Shown in pieces: positions 1 to 9,990 of a DNA stretch of 64,000 nt. Below the pieces are notes generated by a model that ran no database searches, was not told the origin of the DNA, and was given only the letters and a program-made list of their open reading frames with translations. Each line of letters starts with the position of its first letter. Positions within the stretch are counted from its first letter, which is position 1. The translations under genes were made by a program, and so were the position numbers. Origin of the DNA: Saprospiraceae bacterium (GTDB lineage: Bacteria; Bacteroidota; Bacteroidia; Chitinophagales; Saprospiraceae); NCBI GenBank assembly GCA_020628645.1, contig JAHDES010000010.1, positions 54,781 through 118,780 of the forward strand, written 5' to 3'.

Positions 1-821
1 AAATAAGGATGCCGAAAATTAACCGACAATCGAAAACCAAACCATTTTGCAATCCCAATTGCCATATCTGAATAACCCGAAAAGTCGCAATAAATTTGAA
101 AGGCAAATAAAAAACAACCCAATAATACCATTCCTCCGCCCATCTCATTTGAAGTGGAAAAGATAATGTCAGCATTATTGGCCAATACATCAGCAATGGC
201 TACTTTCTTAAATAAACCCCATAAAAATTGCCGAAAACCATCTGCTGCTAAAGCATAAGAAAAGGAGCGTTTGGATTCAAACTGAGGTAATAATTTTGCC
301 GCCCGCTCAATCGGTCCAGCTACTAACTGTGGAAAGAAACAAACAAAGGTGAAGAAGGCTAATCCATCAGATGTAGGTTTTAATTTCCCTTTATAAATAT
401 CAATCGTATAACTCAAGCTTTGAAACGTATAAAAACTAATTCCAACAGGTAAAATAATAGACAAACTATAGGTATGAAATGGCAATCCCAGCACTTGAAA
501 TAAATCAGCTACACTATCCACAAAAAAATTGAAGTACTTGAAAAAGCCTAAAATCCCAAGATTAATCAACAAACTTGCATACAATAATCGTTTTTTGGAG
601 CGAGCAGATTTCGATTCATACATCCATTTGCCAATCCAAAAATCTGCCGTGGAACTAATCACAATCAAAGATAAAAATCGCCAATCCCACCAGCCATAAA
701 ATACATAACTCGCCATTAAGAGCCATCCATTTTGTAGTAGACGACGATCTTTTCCCAGCCACCAGTACACGCTTAATACTAATGGAAGAAAAAAAACAAA
801 CTCAAACGAATTAAATAGCAT
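1..821 (-). CDS. MBOAT family O-acyltransferase, 3' part cut by window edge
   Basis: Reading the minus strand from the ATG at 821 gives an open frame that runs off the window start, about 273 residues without a stop. It begins MLFNSFEFVFFLPLVLSVYW and has several hydrophobic segments. It carries the AlgI/DltB-type motifs of membrane-bound O-acyltransferases: LPVGISFYTFQSLSY near residue 125, FPQLVAGPIERA near residue 165 and CDFSGYSDMAIG near residue 250. The catalytic His would lie beyond the edge. Such enzymes transfer acyl groups, often acetyl, to exported polysaccharides or lipids, and usually pair with an SGNH/AlgX-like partner that would be outside this window. The family assignment is strong. 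The substrate is unknown. Confidence 0.9.
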   Translation of the reverse strand, partial: MLFNSFEFVFFLPLVLSVYWWLGKDRRLLQNGWLLMASYVFYGWWDWRFLSLIVISSTADFWIGKWMYESKSARSKKRLLYASLLINLGILGFFKYFNFFVDSVADLFQVLGLPFHTYSLSIILPVGISFYTFQSLSYTIDIYKGKLKPTSDGLAFFTFVCFFPQLVAGPIERAAKLLPQFESKRSFSYALAADGFRQFLWGLFKKVAIADVLANNADIIFSTSNEMGGGMVLLGCFLFAFQIYCDFSGYSDMAIGIAKWFGFRLSVNFRHPY

Positions 822-885
822 ACAGACTAAACCCTTTGAAATTGATTGACGTAAAACAATATACAAATACGAAATAAGGAAAGAT

Positions 886-986
886 CAGCCAAGTTTCCTA
901 ACTTGGCTGTTTATATCTTTCGAGTTTCCAAACTCGAATTAAGCTTTCTGAATGAAATTTCATTTCTTTGCAAGGATTTTATCCTT
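886..986. repeat. Run of short hairpins with AAGTT-TCCT-AACTT core
   Basis: The stretch between the divergent MBOAT and aminopeptidase genes holds consecutive hairpins. The first is a 10-bp perfect stem with loop TCCT (886-909). The second is a 9-bp stem with a CC loop (919-938). Then come the palindrome AATGAAATTTCATT (951-964) and a 6-bp stem (972-986). The same AAGTT-TCCY-AACTT design recurs at 53427-53480, so this is probably a dispersed palindromic repeat. A terminator role is unlikely here because both flanking genes start at this spot. Confidence 0.65.
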
Positions 987-1006
987 AAACCGACTTGATT
1001 AATATT

Positions 1007-2107
1007 ATGAATACCATTCTTTCCAAATACGCCGACTTACTTGTTAATTATTGTGTAGAAATTCAGCGCGGCGATAAATTATACATTCGTACAACTACGC
1101 TTGCAGAACCTTTAGTCCGTGAAGTCTATCGGGCTGCTTTGCGTTCGGGAGCGCATCAAGTGGAAGTTGAATTCGATTTTCCTTCTAAAGAAAGTATTTT
1201 CTACCAAGAAGCACAAGAAGATCAATTACAACAAGTGCCGCTTTTATACAAAACAGCGATGGAAACCTTTGATGCCTATATTTATATTCGTGCGCCTTTT
1301 AATCTTCGAGAAGACACAGGGGTGGATAGCAGTAAAGTAAAAATTCATAAAAAGGCAAAAGCACCTGTTTCCAAACGCTATTTTGAACGCACAGGGACGC
1401 GTGAAATGAAACGCAATTTGTGTCAATTCCCGACGCAAGCATCGGCTCAATATGCAGGGATGTCTTTAGAAGATTATCAACAATTTATCTACAATGCATG
1501 TAATCTATTTAAGGATGATCCCAAACAAGCTTGGTTGAACGTACGCAAAAATCAACAGAAATATACCGATCATTTAAATAGCTGTCAACACATTCACTAT
1601 AAAGGAGAAGATATTGATATCCAGTTCTCTACCAAAGGACGAACGTGGATCAATTCAGATGGGCAAACGAATATGCCTTCTGGAGAAGTCTATACCTCTC
1701 CTGTGGAAGATTCGGTTAATGGAACAATTCGATTCTCTTTTCCTGCCATTTATATGGGGCATGAAGTGGAGGATGCGACGCTTTGGGTGAAAGATGGCTA
1801 TATCGAAAAATGGGAAGCCAAACGAGGAAAAGATTTCTTAGATCGTATTTTTTCTTTAGATGGAACACGCCGATTTGGCGAAGCAGCCATCGGTACCAAC
1901 TATAATATTCAACAACTCACCAAAAATATTCTATTCGATGAAAAAATAGGTGGTACGATTCATATGGCAATTGGGCAATCTTATATTCAATGTGGTGGTA
2001 AAAACGAATCTTCTGTACATTGGGATATGATTTCCAATATGCGCAATGGCGGAGAAATTTTAGCTGATGGAGAAAAAATTTATGAAAACGGAGTATTCTT
2101 ACTCTAA
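1007..2107 (+). CDS. M29-family aminopeptidase (AmpS/aminopeptidase T type)
   Basis: This 366-residue protein resembles the thermophilic metalloaminopeptidases AmpS/PepS/aminopeptidase II (family M29), which remove N-terminal residues from peptides using a two-metal centre. Family features seen are the N-terminal KYADLLVNYCVEIQRGDKL block, the central IQFSTKGRTWINSDGQTNMP region with its PSGEVYTSPVEDSVNG motif (metal-ligand Glu), the AIGTNYNI block, and the C-terminal HMAIGQSYIQCGG followed by a conserved HWDMI. Length fits the family (about 370-410). An upstream TTG at 995 would add only four residues, so the ATG at 1007 (MNTILSKYAD) is preferred. No signal peptide is seen, so it is cytoplasmic. 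It is monocistronic, with gcvP starting 129 bp downstream from its own promoter. Confidence 0.88.
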   Translation: MNTILSKYADLLVNYCVEIQRGDKLYIRTTTLAEPLVREVYRAALRSGAHQVEVEFDFPSKESIFYQEAQEDQLQQVPLLYKTAMETFDAYIYIRAPFNLREDTGVDSSKVKIHKKAKAPVSKRYFERTGTREMKRNLCQFPTQASAQYAGMSLEDYQQFIYNACNLFKDDPKQAWLNVRKNQQKYTDHLNSCQHIHYKGEDIDIQFSTKGRTWINSDGQTNMPSGEVYTSPVEDSVNGTIRFSFPAIYMGHEVEDATLWVKDGYIEKWEAKRGKDFLDRIFSLDGTRRFGEAAIGTNYNIQQLTKNILFDEKIGGTIHMAIGQSYIQCGGKNESSVHWDMISNMRNGGEILADGEKIYENGVFLL

Positions 2108-2165
2108 AGCCCATTTTTGAAGATCAACTTTTTTATTCAAAATTAATCAACATCTTGCCATTGCT

Positions 2166-2198
2166 ATTGTTAATTCCATATTAAATCTCGTACCTTTG
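2166..2198 (+). promoter_or_regulatory. Bacteroidota-type promoter for gcvP
   Basis: ATTG at 2166-2169 and TACCTTTG at 2191-2198 match the -33 (TTG) and -7 (TAnnTTTG) elements of Bacteroidota housekeeping promoters, with a 21-nt spacer. They predict a start of transcription near 2203 and a leader of about 34 nt before the ATG at 2237. Confidence 0.7.
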
Positions 2199-2236
2199 TA
2201 AGGCATTTATTAATAGTGGTCTTTTTATTTATTACT

Positions 2237-5140
2237 ATGGCAAACTTCTTCCAAAACGATCGTTTTATTAACCGACATATTGGTATTAATCAAGACGAAT
2301 TGGCTCACTTATTATCGGCAGTTGGAGTAACTTCACTCGATCAATTGATAAGTGAAACTATCCCCAAAAATATTCGATCAAAAAGTAAATTAAACATTCC
2401 AGAAGCACTTACGGAATACGATTACTTACAGGAGTTAAAACAAACTTCCACACAGAATCTTGTCTGTAAATCATACATTGGATTGGGGTATTATAATACA
2501 ATCACACCTTCTGTTATTGCACGAAATGTATTTCAAAACCCCGGTTGGTATACACAATACACCCCTTATCAAGCAGAAATTGCACAAGGACGTTTGGAAG
2601 CTCTTCTGAATTTCCAAACTATGGTCAGTGATCTTACCGCCCTTCCTATTGCCAATGCTTCTCTTTTAGATGAAGGCACAGCCGCAGCGGAAGCAATGAG
2701 CATGTTTTATAGTTTAAAAAATAAACGAAATAAGGGAGAAAGCTTTAATGAATTTTTTGTCGATCAAGGCGTTTATCCGCACACCATAGATATTCTACAA
2801 ACTCGTGCTACACCATTAGATATCAAAGTAGTAGTAGGTGATTGGAAAACATATGAGTTTACTGATAGAACATTTGGAGTGCTGCTACAATATCCTGCAA
2901 TGAATGGTGCAGTGGAGGATTATCGTACATTTACAGCAAAAGCAAACGCTCAAAATCTCTATGTAACAGTAGCTGCTGATTTATTGAGCTTAGCATTATT
3001 GATGCCTCCTGGAGAATGGGGGGCCGATGCAGTTGTGGGTAATACCCAGCGTTTTGGAGTTCCTATGGGATATGGAGGGCCTCATGCCGCTTATTTTGCT
3101 ACAAAAGATGAATTCAAACGTCAAATTCCAGGAAGAATTATTGGCGTATCTGTCGATGCTCAAAATAATCCTGCCTTACGAATGGCACTCCAAACTAGGG
3201 AGCAACATATTCGCCGAGAAAAAGCTACGTCCAATATTTGTACCGCTCAAGCTTTACTTGCTATCATGGCAAGTATGTATGCTGTCTATCATGGGCATAA
3301 AGGAATACATGGCATCGCACAACGGATTCATGGTTTAACCCAAAATTTAGCTAAAAAAATCAAAGCCTTGGGTTATGAATTAGTAAATGATACTTATTTT
3401 GATACCCTTTCTGTTGGTGTAAAAAATACTGATGCGCTTCAAGAAATTGCACTAACCAATGAAGTCAATTTTTTCTATACAAATGGGCAAGTCCATATTA
3501 GTTTAGATGAAACAACTTCTCTGGAGGATGTAAATCTCATTGCTACTATTTTTGCAAAAGCGAAAAATACAGCCTTTGTAGATGTCGTTTTAAATGGACA
3601 TCGAGAAGCCATTATACCCAATGCTTTAGTTCGATCTTCTGCATATCTGACACATCCTGTTTTCAATTCCTATCATACGGAAACGAAAATGATGCGTTAT
3701 ATCAAACGTTTAGAAAATAAAGATTTATCCCTGACACACTCGATGATTCCGCTAGGGTCATGTACCATGAAACTCAATGCTGCTACTCAATTGATTCCTG
3801 TTTCTTGGGAAGCATTTGCTAATATTCATCCATTTGCTCCACTAGATCAAACTAAAGGCTATCAAAAAATATTTACTGAATTAGAAGCCTATTTGAGTGA
3901 AATTACTGGTTTTGCGGCTTGTTCCTTACAACCCAATTCTGGTGCACAAGGTGAATATACAGGCTTATTGACGATACGGGCATATCATGAAGCAAATGGA
4001 GATACACATCGAAATATAGCTCTGATTCCTTCTTCTGCACATGGAACGAATCCTGCGAGTGCCGTTATGGCAGGTATGAAGGTCGTAGTCGTCAAATGTG
4101 ATGAAAATGGTAATATTGATGTCACTGATTTAAAAGCAAAAGCCGAGCAACATTCTACTAATCTATCTTGCTTAATGGTAACTTATCCATCGACACATGG
4201 TGTTTTTGAAGCAGCCATTCAAGAAATTTGTGGTATTATTCATCAACATGGAGGAAAAGTATACATGGATGGAGCCAATATGAATGCCCAAGTTGGTTTA
4301 ACAAGTCCAGGTGCGATAGATGCAGATGTTTGTCATCTAAATTTACATAAAACCTTTGCCATTCCACATGGCGGTGGTGGTCCTGGTATGGGGCCTATTT
4401 GTGTCAATGAAAGCCTCGCTCCATTTTTACCAAAACATAAATTAGTAGAAACAGGAGGTAAACAGGGAATTTCTGCGGTATCTGCAGCGCCTTGGGGAAG
4501 TGCCAGCATTTTACTCATTTCTTATGCTTATATTAAAATGCTTGGTAGAGATGGCTTAAAATCAGCTACAGAATATGCCATTCTAAATGCCAATTACATC
4601 AAAGCTCGTTTGGAAGATAAATATGATGTTTTATATATTGGTGAACAAGGGCGTGTGGCACATGAGTTAATTTTGGATTTACGTCCATTTAAAGCTGTAG
4701 TAAGTGCAGAAGATGTGGCGAAACGATTAATAGATTATGGTTTCCACGCTCCTACTCTATCGTTCCCAGTAGCTGGTACGATTATGATCGAGCCAACAGA
4801 AAGCGAAAGTCTAGATGAATTAGATCGCTTCTGTGATGCGATGCTCGCCATTCGTGAAGAGATTGAAGAAATCGCGCAAGGCACCTATTCAGATGATAAT
4901 AATGTATTACATAATGCTCCTCATACCTTAGCTCTTGTAGCTGCTGATGAATGGGATTTACCTTATCCTCGTTCTAAAGCTGCTTATCCACTTGCTTATC
5001 TAAAAGAAGGCTATAAGTTCTGGGCAGCCGTTGGGCGTGTGAATAATGCAAAAGGTGACCGTCATTTGATCTGTACTTGTCCTCCTATTGATATGTATGA
5101 AGAAAAATTTTCTGAGGTTTCTTCAAGAGCAAATAATTAA
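2237..5140 (+). CDS. gcvP: Glycine dehydrogenase (decarboxylating), P protein
   Basis: This 967-residue protein is the PLP-dependent P protein of the glycine cleavage system. It decarboxylates glycine and passes the aminomethyl group to lipoyl-GcvH. The long single-chain form (N- and C-terminal halves fused) matches the usual length of about 950-970. Visible family signatures are RHIGI near the start, the N-half segment [16 protein letters not shown], the TMKLN turn that opens the second half, the [11 protein letters not shown] block, and the PLP-binding [18 protein letters not shown] with the Schiff-base Lys near residue 705. I chose the ATG at 2237 ([10 protein letters not shown]) because conserved sequence begins there and the GTG at 2216 lies close to the promoter. 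No gcvT or gcvH is in the window. Confidence 0.98.
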   Translation: MANFFQNDRFINRHIGINQDELAHLLSAVGVTSLDQLISETIPKNIRSKSKLNIPEALTEYDYLQELKQTSTQNLVCKSYIGLGYYNTITPSVIARNVFQNPGWYTQYTPYQAEIAQGRLEALLNFQTMVSDLTALPIANASLLDEGTAAAEAMSMFYSLKNKRNKGESFNEFFVDQGVYPHTIDILQTRATPLDIKVVVGDWKTYEFTDRTFGVLLQYPAMNGAVEDYRTFTAKANAQNLYVTVAADLLSLALLMPPGEWGADAVVGNTQRFGVPMGYGGPHAAYFATKDEFKRQIPGRIIGVSVDAQNNPALRMALQTREQHIRREKATSNICTAQALLAIMASMYAVYHGHKGIHGIAQRIHGLTQNLAKKIKALGYELVNDTYFDTLSVGVKNTDALQEIALTNEVNFFYTNGQVHISLDETTSLEDVNLIATIFAKAKNTAFVDVVLNGHREAIIPNALVRSSAYLTHPVFNSYHTETKMMRYIKRLENKDLSLTHSMIPLGSCTMKLNAATQLIPVSWEAFANIHPFAPLDQTKGYQKIFTELEAYLSEITGFAACSLQPNSGAQGEYTGLLTIRAYHEANGDTHRNIALIPSSAHGTNPASAVMAGMKVVVVKCDENGNIDVTDLKAKAEQHSTNLSCLMVTYPSTHGVFEAAIQEICGIIHQHGGKVYMDGANMNAQVGLTSPGAIDADVCHLNLHKTFAIPHGGGGPGMGPICVNESLAPFLPKHKLVETGGKQGISAVSAAPWGSASILLISYAYIKMLGRDGLKSATEYAILNANYIKARLEDKYDVLYIGEQGRVAHELILDLRPFKAVVSAEDVAKRLIDYGFHAPTLSFPVAGTIMIEPTESESLDELDRFCDAMLAIREEIEEIAQGTYSDDNNVLHNAPHTLALVAADEWDLPYPRSKAAYPLAYLKEGYKFWAAVGRVNNAKGDRHLICTCPPIDMYEEKFSEVSSRANN

Positions 5141-5166
5141 GACCTTATCTAAACGCAGAAATAAGG

Positions 5167-5198
5167 GAAAAACAAGCGAGTTTTTATTCTTGTTTTTT
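5167..5198 (+). terminator. Probable gcvP terminator
   Basis: A 10-bp A/T-rich stem (GAAAAACAAG, then CTTGTTTTTT) followed by more T lies 27 nt after the gcvP stop. It fits a weak intrinsic terminator. Confidence 0.55.
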
Positions 5199-5648
5199 CA
5201 TACAACAAATACACAACACAAAAAAATGTAAAAATATCTGTTCCCTGATACCTTTCTAATTTCTGTGACACTTTTTTAGCACATAGACTAATTTTTTAAA
5301 TCACATAACATTCTGTTTAAATAGATTTTATCTGTTCTTTTTTTTAAAATTGGATTTTTTAAATATGTCTTTGTGACATTAAAAAATAATTAAATCTTTT
5401 TTTTCTCATGTGATCGCTTCTTTTCTGATTCTTATTGTGACGGCATTAAATATTAAAATGGAACACTAATTGTGATATAAAAGATATTTAGAATTTTAAA
5501 AAATTATAATATGTGCAAAATAGGAAAATCTCGACAAGATAATTGAGATATTCCGTCTTCTCTATTATCACATCTTTATCAATTTTATTACCTCCTTTTC
5601 TTCAATACAGAAAGAGTTTATACTATAAACTCAAAATTCTTACATCCA
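5199..5648. other. AT-rich non-coding stretch
   Basis: About 450 bp between the gcvP terminator and the adhesin operon leader. It is very AT-rich with long T runs, and I saw no convincing ORF, RNA gene or clean TAnnTTTG promoter in it. It may hold a long untranslated leader for the operon at 5708. Confidence 0.5.
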
Positions 5649-5685
5649 GTCTTTCTCATTTGAACGATTAATGTTCAAATAAGAC
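5649..5685 (+). promoter_or_regulatory. Inverted repeat in the leader of the surface-protein operon
   Basis: A 7-bp inverted repeat TTTGAAC (5659-5665) and GTTCAAA (5673-5679), with outer arms AGTCTT and AAGACT, ends 22 nt before the ATG at 5708. It could be an operator or an mRNA hairpin in the leader. The symmetry is visible in the sequence. The function is a guess. Confidence 0.4.
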
Positions 5686-5707
5686 TTTTTAATTTAAACC
5701 GTAAAAT

Positions 5708-6385
5708 ATGCCAAAGACAAATCTGACTATTCTAAGTTGTTTTCTTTTCCAAGTATTTTTTTGTGTATCCTCATTTGCACAAGAAAACAATGACCCTTTC
5801 AACCAAAATCATTTCTGGAAGAAAGATGTACAGACGAATAGTACTGCTTACAATAGTAGAAGTACCAACATGTCTGTTTTTAAAACAAGCTCTGAAAATA
5901 CAATCTATCGTTTTACTGAAAACAAAATAGTACTACAACAGCAAAAAGATTTAACTGCAGTATCAAGCATTCAGTTTTATCCTGCGATTTCTTCGTCTAA
6001 TATGTCCGCTAATTTTCGCTATTTAGAATGTAATACGAATCTAGAGGGCATTAGTATGAAATTTAAACATGCAGAAAAAGAAAACCCGCTCATTTATAAA
6101 TATACCCTTCAGCCGAACGCTTCTCTAAATGAAGTACAATGGAATTTAGAGGAAACTTGTACTTGGCAAATTAACGCGAATGGAAATTTAGTAATAGAGG
6201 ACGAAGCAGGACTTTCTTATACTATTGCTCCTCCAACTGCTTATCAAACCATTCGAAGTGAGGCTGGAATCTCTCAATCGAAAATTAAAGTATCCTTCTC
6301 AAAATTAGATCATCATTCTATAGGCTTTACACTCAATGAAAATCCTAATCCTAATTTTAGATTTACCATAGAAGGAAATTTATAG
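5708..6385 (+). CDS. Secreted hypothetical protein, partner of the SprB-repeat protein
   Basis: This 225-residue protein has a clear Sec signal peptide (start MPKTNLTILSCFLF, cleavage probably after SSFAQ at about residue 24). I do not recognise a family. The mature part is a beta-rich, Asn/Ser/Thr-rich sequence with two cysteines (around LECNT and ETCTW). Its last third reads like the C-terminal region of a secreted beta protein (IKVSFSKLDHHSIGFTLNEN). It is followed after 22 bp by the large repeat protein at 6408, so the two are almost surely co-transcribed and may act together at the cell surface. The upstream palindrome at 5649 may control both. Confidence 0.75.
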   Translation: MPKTNLTILSCFLFQVFFCVSSFAQENNDPFNQNHFWKKDVQTNSTAYNSRSTNMSVFKTSSENTIYRFTENKIVLQQQKDLTAVSSIQFYPAISSSNMSANFRYLECNTNLEGISMKFKHAEKENPLIYKYTLQPNASLNEVQWNLEETCTWQINANGNLVIEDEAGLSYTIAPPTAYQTIRSEAGISQSKIKVSFSKLDHHSIGFTLNENPNPNFRFTIEGNL

Positions 6386-6407
6386 TATAAAAATCTAACC
6401 TTTAAAT

Positions 6408-9400
6408 ATGCATATTACTATGAGATGCTATAAACTAGGAATACTCAGTTTATTCCTTATCTTAAATTATACCGCGAGCTTTGGACAAACAGACTTTAGT
6501 GCTTGTGCTGGTCAACGAGCTTCATTTGTGGACTGGCACGGTGGCTATGGTAGCATGTCTCTAGATGGTGTTACCTATACCGTATTTTGTATGAATTACG
6601 ATTTAGACGTTCCACCTCCTGGGCATGGATATACTATTGTATCAAGTTTTCCTACCTGTGGTACAGCTTCCGCTGTAACAAGTTGTGTTTTTGGCGGTTG
6701 TGCTGATGATGATGCAGGGCAATGTGTGTGGGCCGCTACTTGTTCTTCCAATCATTCTGGCACCTATGGCTGTTTTGGTTCTCCTGGGGCTAATCAAGGT
6801 GTTTTATATGGAAGGCCTGATGATCCTGCCAATCAAAACTTTGTATTTAGGGTAACTACTACTCCTGACTGTGCTCCGAGTTGTAACTTGGTTATAGAAT
6901 GTGATGCTCAAAACGTCTCTTGTGAGGGTAATGATGGATGGGTAGCTGTTACTGGAGGTTCAGGAAATCAAGGCGCAGTTAGTTATTTATGGAATACAGG
7001 TGCAACCACTTATGCTATTGAAAATCTAGGCCCTGGTACTTATACGGTGACAGTAACGGATTTGGGTGTCGGGGCAGCTTGTACTCAAACCTGCTCCTAT
7101 ACTTTAACAGATAATTATTCTGGTGGAGCTTATTTCTTAAATCTTACAGGAACTGACCCTTCTTCTTGTGGTGCTAATGATGGTCAAGTTGAAATGACAA
7201 GTGGTGGTGGTGGTAATGCTCCTGTTACTGCTGAATGGTCTACTGGAGCAGTAGATGTCTACTCCATTTCAGGATTGTCGGGAGGAACCTATTCCTTAAC
7301 CGTGACAGATAATTTTGGCTGTACGGTTACTAGTTCTTACACGATAAATGAGCCGGGAGGACCAAGCGTTTCTTGTTCAAAAACCGATCCTAGTTGTGGC
7401 GCATCGGATGGTACTGCTACTGCAAATGCATCAGGAGGTGCATCCCCATATACTTATAGTTGGAGTAGTGGTGGTTCAGATGCTTCTATTTCGGGTTTAG
7501 CTGCTGGAGAATATACCGTAACCGTTACGGATAATAGTGGTTGTGTAGATGTTTGTTCTGTTACACTCGAATCACCCGGTGGACCAACTGCTACATGCAG
7601 TGTTGGATCAGCACCCGATTGTGGGCAGTCCAATGGTTCTGCCTCTGTCAGTGTTTCAGGAGGCGCTACTCCTTATAGCTATTCGTGGAGTAGTGGTGGC
7701 TCAGGTGCGTCTGAAAGCGGACTTGCTGCTGGAAATTATACCGTAACCGTAACCGATGCCAATAGTTGCTCCACTACTTGTGATGTTACGCTTTCTGAAC
7801 CGGGAGGGCCAACTGCTTCTTGTAGTGTAGGTTCTCATCCTGGTTGTGGCGAATCCAATGGTTCTGCTTCTGTCAGTGTTTCAGGAGGCGCTACTCCTTA
7901 TAGCTATTCGTGGAGTAGTGGTGGCTCAGGTGCGTCTGAAAGCGGACTTGCTGCTGGAAATTATACCGTAACCGTAACCGATGCCAATAGTTGCTCCACT
8001 ACTTGTGATGTCACCCTTTCCGAACCGGGGGGACCGACTGCTTCTTGTAGTGTAGGTTCACATCCAGGTTGTAATATCGCTAATGGCTCTGCTTCTGTCA
8101 GTCCTTCAGGAGGTGCAACTCCATATTCTTATAATTGGAGTTCAGGAGAAAGCTCCGCTTCTATTTCTGGCAAAGGTCCAGGAAATTATGCCGTTACCGT
8201 TACTGATGCGAATAATTGTTCCACTACTTGTGATGTCACCCTCACTGAACCGGGGGGACCGTCCGTTTCTTGTTCTATTACTACTGAACCTAGTTGTTTT
8301 ATGTCCGATGGTCAAATTGCTTCGAGCGCAAGTGGAGGTACTCCACCTTATAGCTACGCCTGGTCAAGTGGTGGAAATAGTGCAAATGAAGGAGGATTAG
8401 TGGGAGGAAATTATACCCTTACGGTTACTGATGCGAATAATTGTACGGCTACTTGTGATGTCACCTTACCTGAACCTACAGGTTGTTGTGAAGTAACGAT
8501 TTCACAAACGATGCAATCTGAATGTATGGACAATGGTACACCGACTAATGTCAATGATGATTATTTCCAAATCACTGTAAATGCAACGAATACAAGTCCT
8601 TCACTTCCGAATTATCAAGTAGTAGTTAACGCAGCAGCAAATGGATCTGGCGGAACAGTTTTGGCTACGGTCAATTATAATACTCCTGTTACTGTTGGTA
8701 TTCCTACAATACCACCTTTTGAGGCTGATGGAAGTAGTACTTATGAAATAACGATAAGAGATAGTTCAACTCCTGATTGTTTTGATACTTTTACTACTAC
8801 TCCTGTCGATTACTGTTTTACTTGTCCGACTTATAATATGGTAACTAGTAGTGAAACAGAAATTTGTGATGGAGAAACAGTTGCTACGATACAAGCATCC
8901 GTAACTGATGTGGTAAGTCCTGATCAAGTTCGATTTGTTTATTTTACAAGTCCGCAATTTGGAACAGCCATGTATACGGGTGGTACGCATATTGGAACAG
9001 TACCAGCAATAGCGGGTTTTGCTTCTGTGAGTAATATTAGTTTCCCAAGTGCTGGTTCATATTTTGTTTATGCCATTTTAGATCCTCCACCTACTGTAGA
9101 ACCGAGCTGTCGTCCTTTTGCTTTTACAGAAATTACGGTGCATCCTTTACCAGATGCAAGACTTGCGGTTGTGGATGAAGAAATTTGTGAAGACCGAGTA
9201 GCTTATGTAGAATTGTTAAGTTCTGTTGCAGGAATCACCTATCAATTAAGAAATGATAGCGACGATAGCAATGTAGGGCGTGCAATGAGAGGATCAGGAA
9301 GAACACTTCGATTTCCAATTTTTGGCTTGTCAACTATTGGTGTATATACTTATAATATTTTAGCTACAAATGATGATACAGGATGTTCTGTAGAGCTAAT

Positions 9401-9941
9401 CAATAAGCCTATTGTTGAAGTCAAGGACTGTGATACACCTTGGCTACCTCGTTTGTGTGATGACTCAGCCAATTTACCCTGCCATTTTATTCCTCCTTCA
9501 CCACAAATTTATTTAGGGAATGGCATTGCAAGTGGTAGTGATAATGGCGTACAATATGCCAATGATATTCACCCAGGTAATCGAATACATTTGCCTATGA
9601 CAATAGTCAATAATACAGGAATTAATGCAAATGTAACGGCTTGGATTGATTGGAATGCAGATGAAGATTTTGATGACGCCAATGAACAAATTGCGTTGTT
9701 AACGCTACCTGTAGGAACCTATAGCGGAACATATTTATACTCTCATCCTGTAGATGTTCCTGTAGACGTATCACAAGATATCGATTTACAAGCGCGTTTT
9801 CGTATTAGTACAGATGCAGCGACCATTGCTGAGCCTTGTAATCCTGATTGCGCCCCAGATGGTGAGATAGAAGATTATATTTTAAGAATTGGTTGTCGTG
9901 TTGACCACTGTCTCCCCGTTTCCTTAATTAGAACGAATTAA
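6408..9941 (+). CDS. Large secreted protein with seven SprB-type repeats and a C-terminal GEVED domain
   Basis: The gene encodes 1,177 residues with a signal peptide ending at about SFGQ. An ATG at 6420 is an equally possible start. Residues about 160-695 hold seven SprB-like repeats of about 74-75 residues, each with the pattern C-x-x-S/N-D/N-G, SGGxxPYxYxWS, GxYTVTVTDxxxC and a CxVTLxEPGG linker. Most have paired cysteines. After an intermediate region (about 695-1010) comes a GEVED domain (NNTGINANVTAWIDWNADED ... ARFRIS ... GEIEDYIL). SprB is the gliding adhesin of Flavobacterium, and such proteins are usually exported by the type IX system. No type A or B T9SS sorting domain is visible. 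The chain stops shortly after GEVED (CLPVSLIRTN), so export, anchoring or completeness is open. Confidence 0.88.
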   Translation: MHITMRCYKLGILSLFLILNYTASFGQTDFSACAGQRASFVDWHGGYGSMSLDGVTYTVFCMNYDLDVPPPGHGYTIVSSFPTCGTASAVTSCVFGGCADDDAGQCVWAATCSSNHSGTYGCFGSPGANQGVLYGRPDDPANQNFVFRVTTTPDCAPSCNLVIECDAQNVSCEGNDGWVAVTGGSGNQGAVSYLWNTGATTYAIENLGPGTYTVTVTDLGVGAACTQTCSYTLTDNYSGGAYFLNLTGTDPSSCGANDGQVEMTSGGGGNAPVTAEWSTGAVDVYSISGLSGGTYSLTVTDNFGCTVTSSYTINEPGGPSVSCSKTDPSCGASDGTATANASGGASPYTYSWSSGGSDASISGLAAGEYTVTVTDNSGCVDVCSVTLESPGGPTATCSVGSAPDCGQSNGSASVSVSGGATPYSYSWSSGGSGASESGLAAGNYTVTVTDANSCSTTCDVTLSEPGGPTASCSVGSHPGCGESNGSASVSVSGGATPYSYSWSSGGSGASESGLAAGNYTVTVTDANSCSTTCDVTLSEPGGPTASCSVGSHPGCNIANGSASVSPSGGATPYSYNWSSGESSASISGKGPGNYAVTVTDANNCSTTCDVTLTEPGGPSVSCSITTEPSCFMSDGQIASSASGGTPPYSYAWSSGGNSANEGGLVGGNYTLTVTDANNCTATCDVTLPEPTGCCEVTISQTMQSECMDNGTPTNVNDDYFQITVNATNTSPSLPNYQVVVNAAANGSGGTVLATVNYNTPVTVGIPTIPPFEADGSSTYEITIRDSSTPDCFDTFTTTPVDYCFTCPTYNMVTSSETEICDGETVATIQASVTDVVSPDQVRFVYFTSPQFGTAMYTGGTHIGTVPAIAGFASVSNISFPSAGSYFVYAILDPPPTVEPSCRPFAFTEITVHPLPDARLAVVDEEICEDRVAYVELLSSVAGITYQLRNDSDDSNVGRAMRGSGRTLRFPIFGLSTIGVYTYNILATNDDTGCSVELINKPIVEVKDCDTPWLPRLCDDSANLPCHFIPPSPQIYLGNGIASGSDNGVQYANDIHPGNRIHLPMTIVNNTGINANVTAWIDWNADEDFDDANEQIALLTLPVGTYSGTYLYSHPVDVPVDVSQDIDLQARFRISTDAATIAEPCNPDCAPDGEIEDYILRIGCRVDHCLPVSLIRTN
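7644..8011 (+). repeat. Identical 143-bp tandem repeat core inside the SprB-repeat gene
   Basis: Positions 7644-7786 and 7869-8011 are base-for-base identical over 143 bp at an offset of 225 bp, exactly one 75-codon protein repeat. The flanking unit (8090-8240) is clearly diverged. This is the mark of a recent unit duplication or gene conversion within the repeat array. Confidence 0.9.
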
Positions 9942-9956
9942 GAAATAATGTTACAA

Positions 9957-9990
9957 TCACTACTCCAATGTATACGCGTTGGAGTAGTGA
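9957..9990 (+). terminator. Terminator-like hairpin after the surface-protein operon
   Basis: A perfect 12-bp stem (TCACTACTCCAA with TTGGAGTAGTGA) and a 10-nt loop, 15 nt after the stop of the SprB-repeat gene. The T tract after it is weak. Confidence 0.65.

Noticed and set aside
2216..2236. Upstream GTG as gcvP start
   Set aside because: It lies close to the promoter and would add residues not expected in the family; the ATG at 2237 starts the conserved sequence.
6900..8480. The 225-bp repeats in the adhesin gene as a non-coding tandem repeat or CRISPR-like array
   Set aside because: The repeats stay in frame, keep codons for conserved residues, and encode SprB domains.
8766..8990. Minus-strand frames inside the SprB-repeat gene
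   Set aside because: They are shadows of a low-complexity repeat gene. No start context or conservation.
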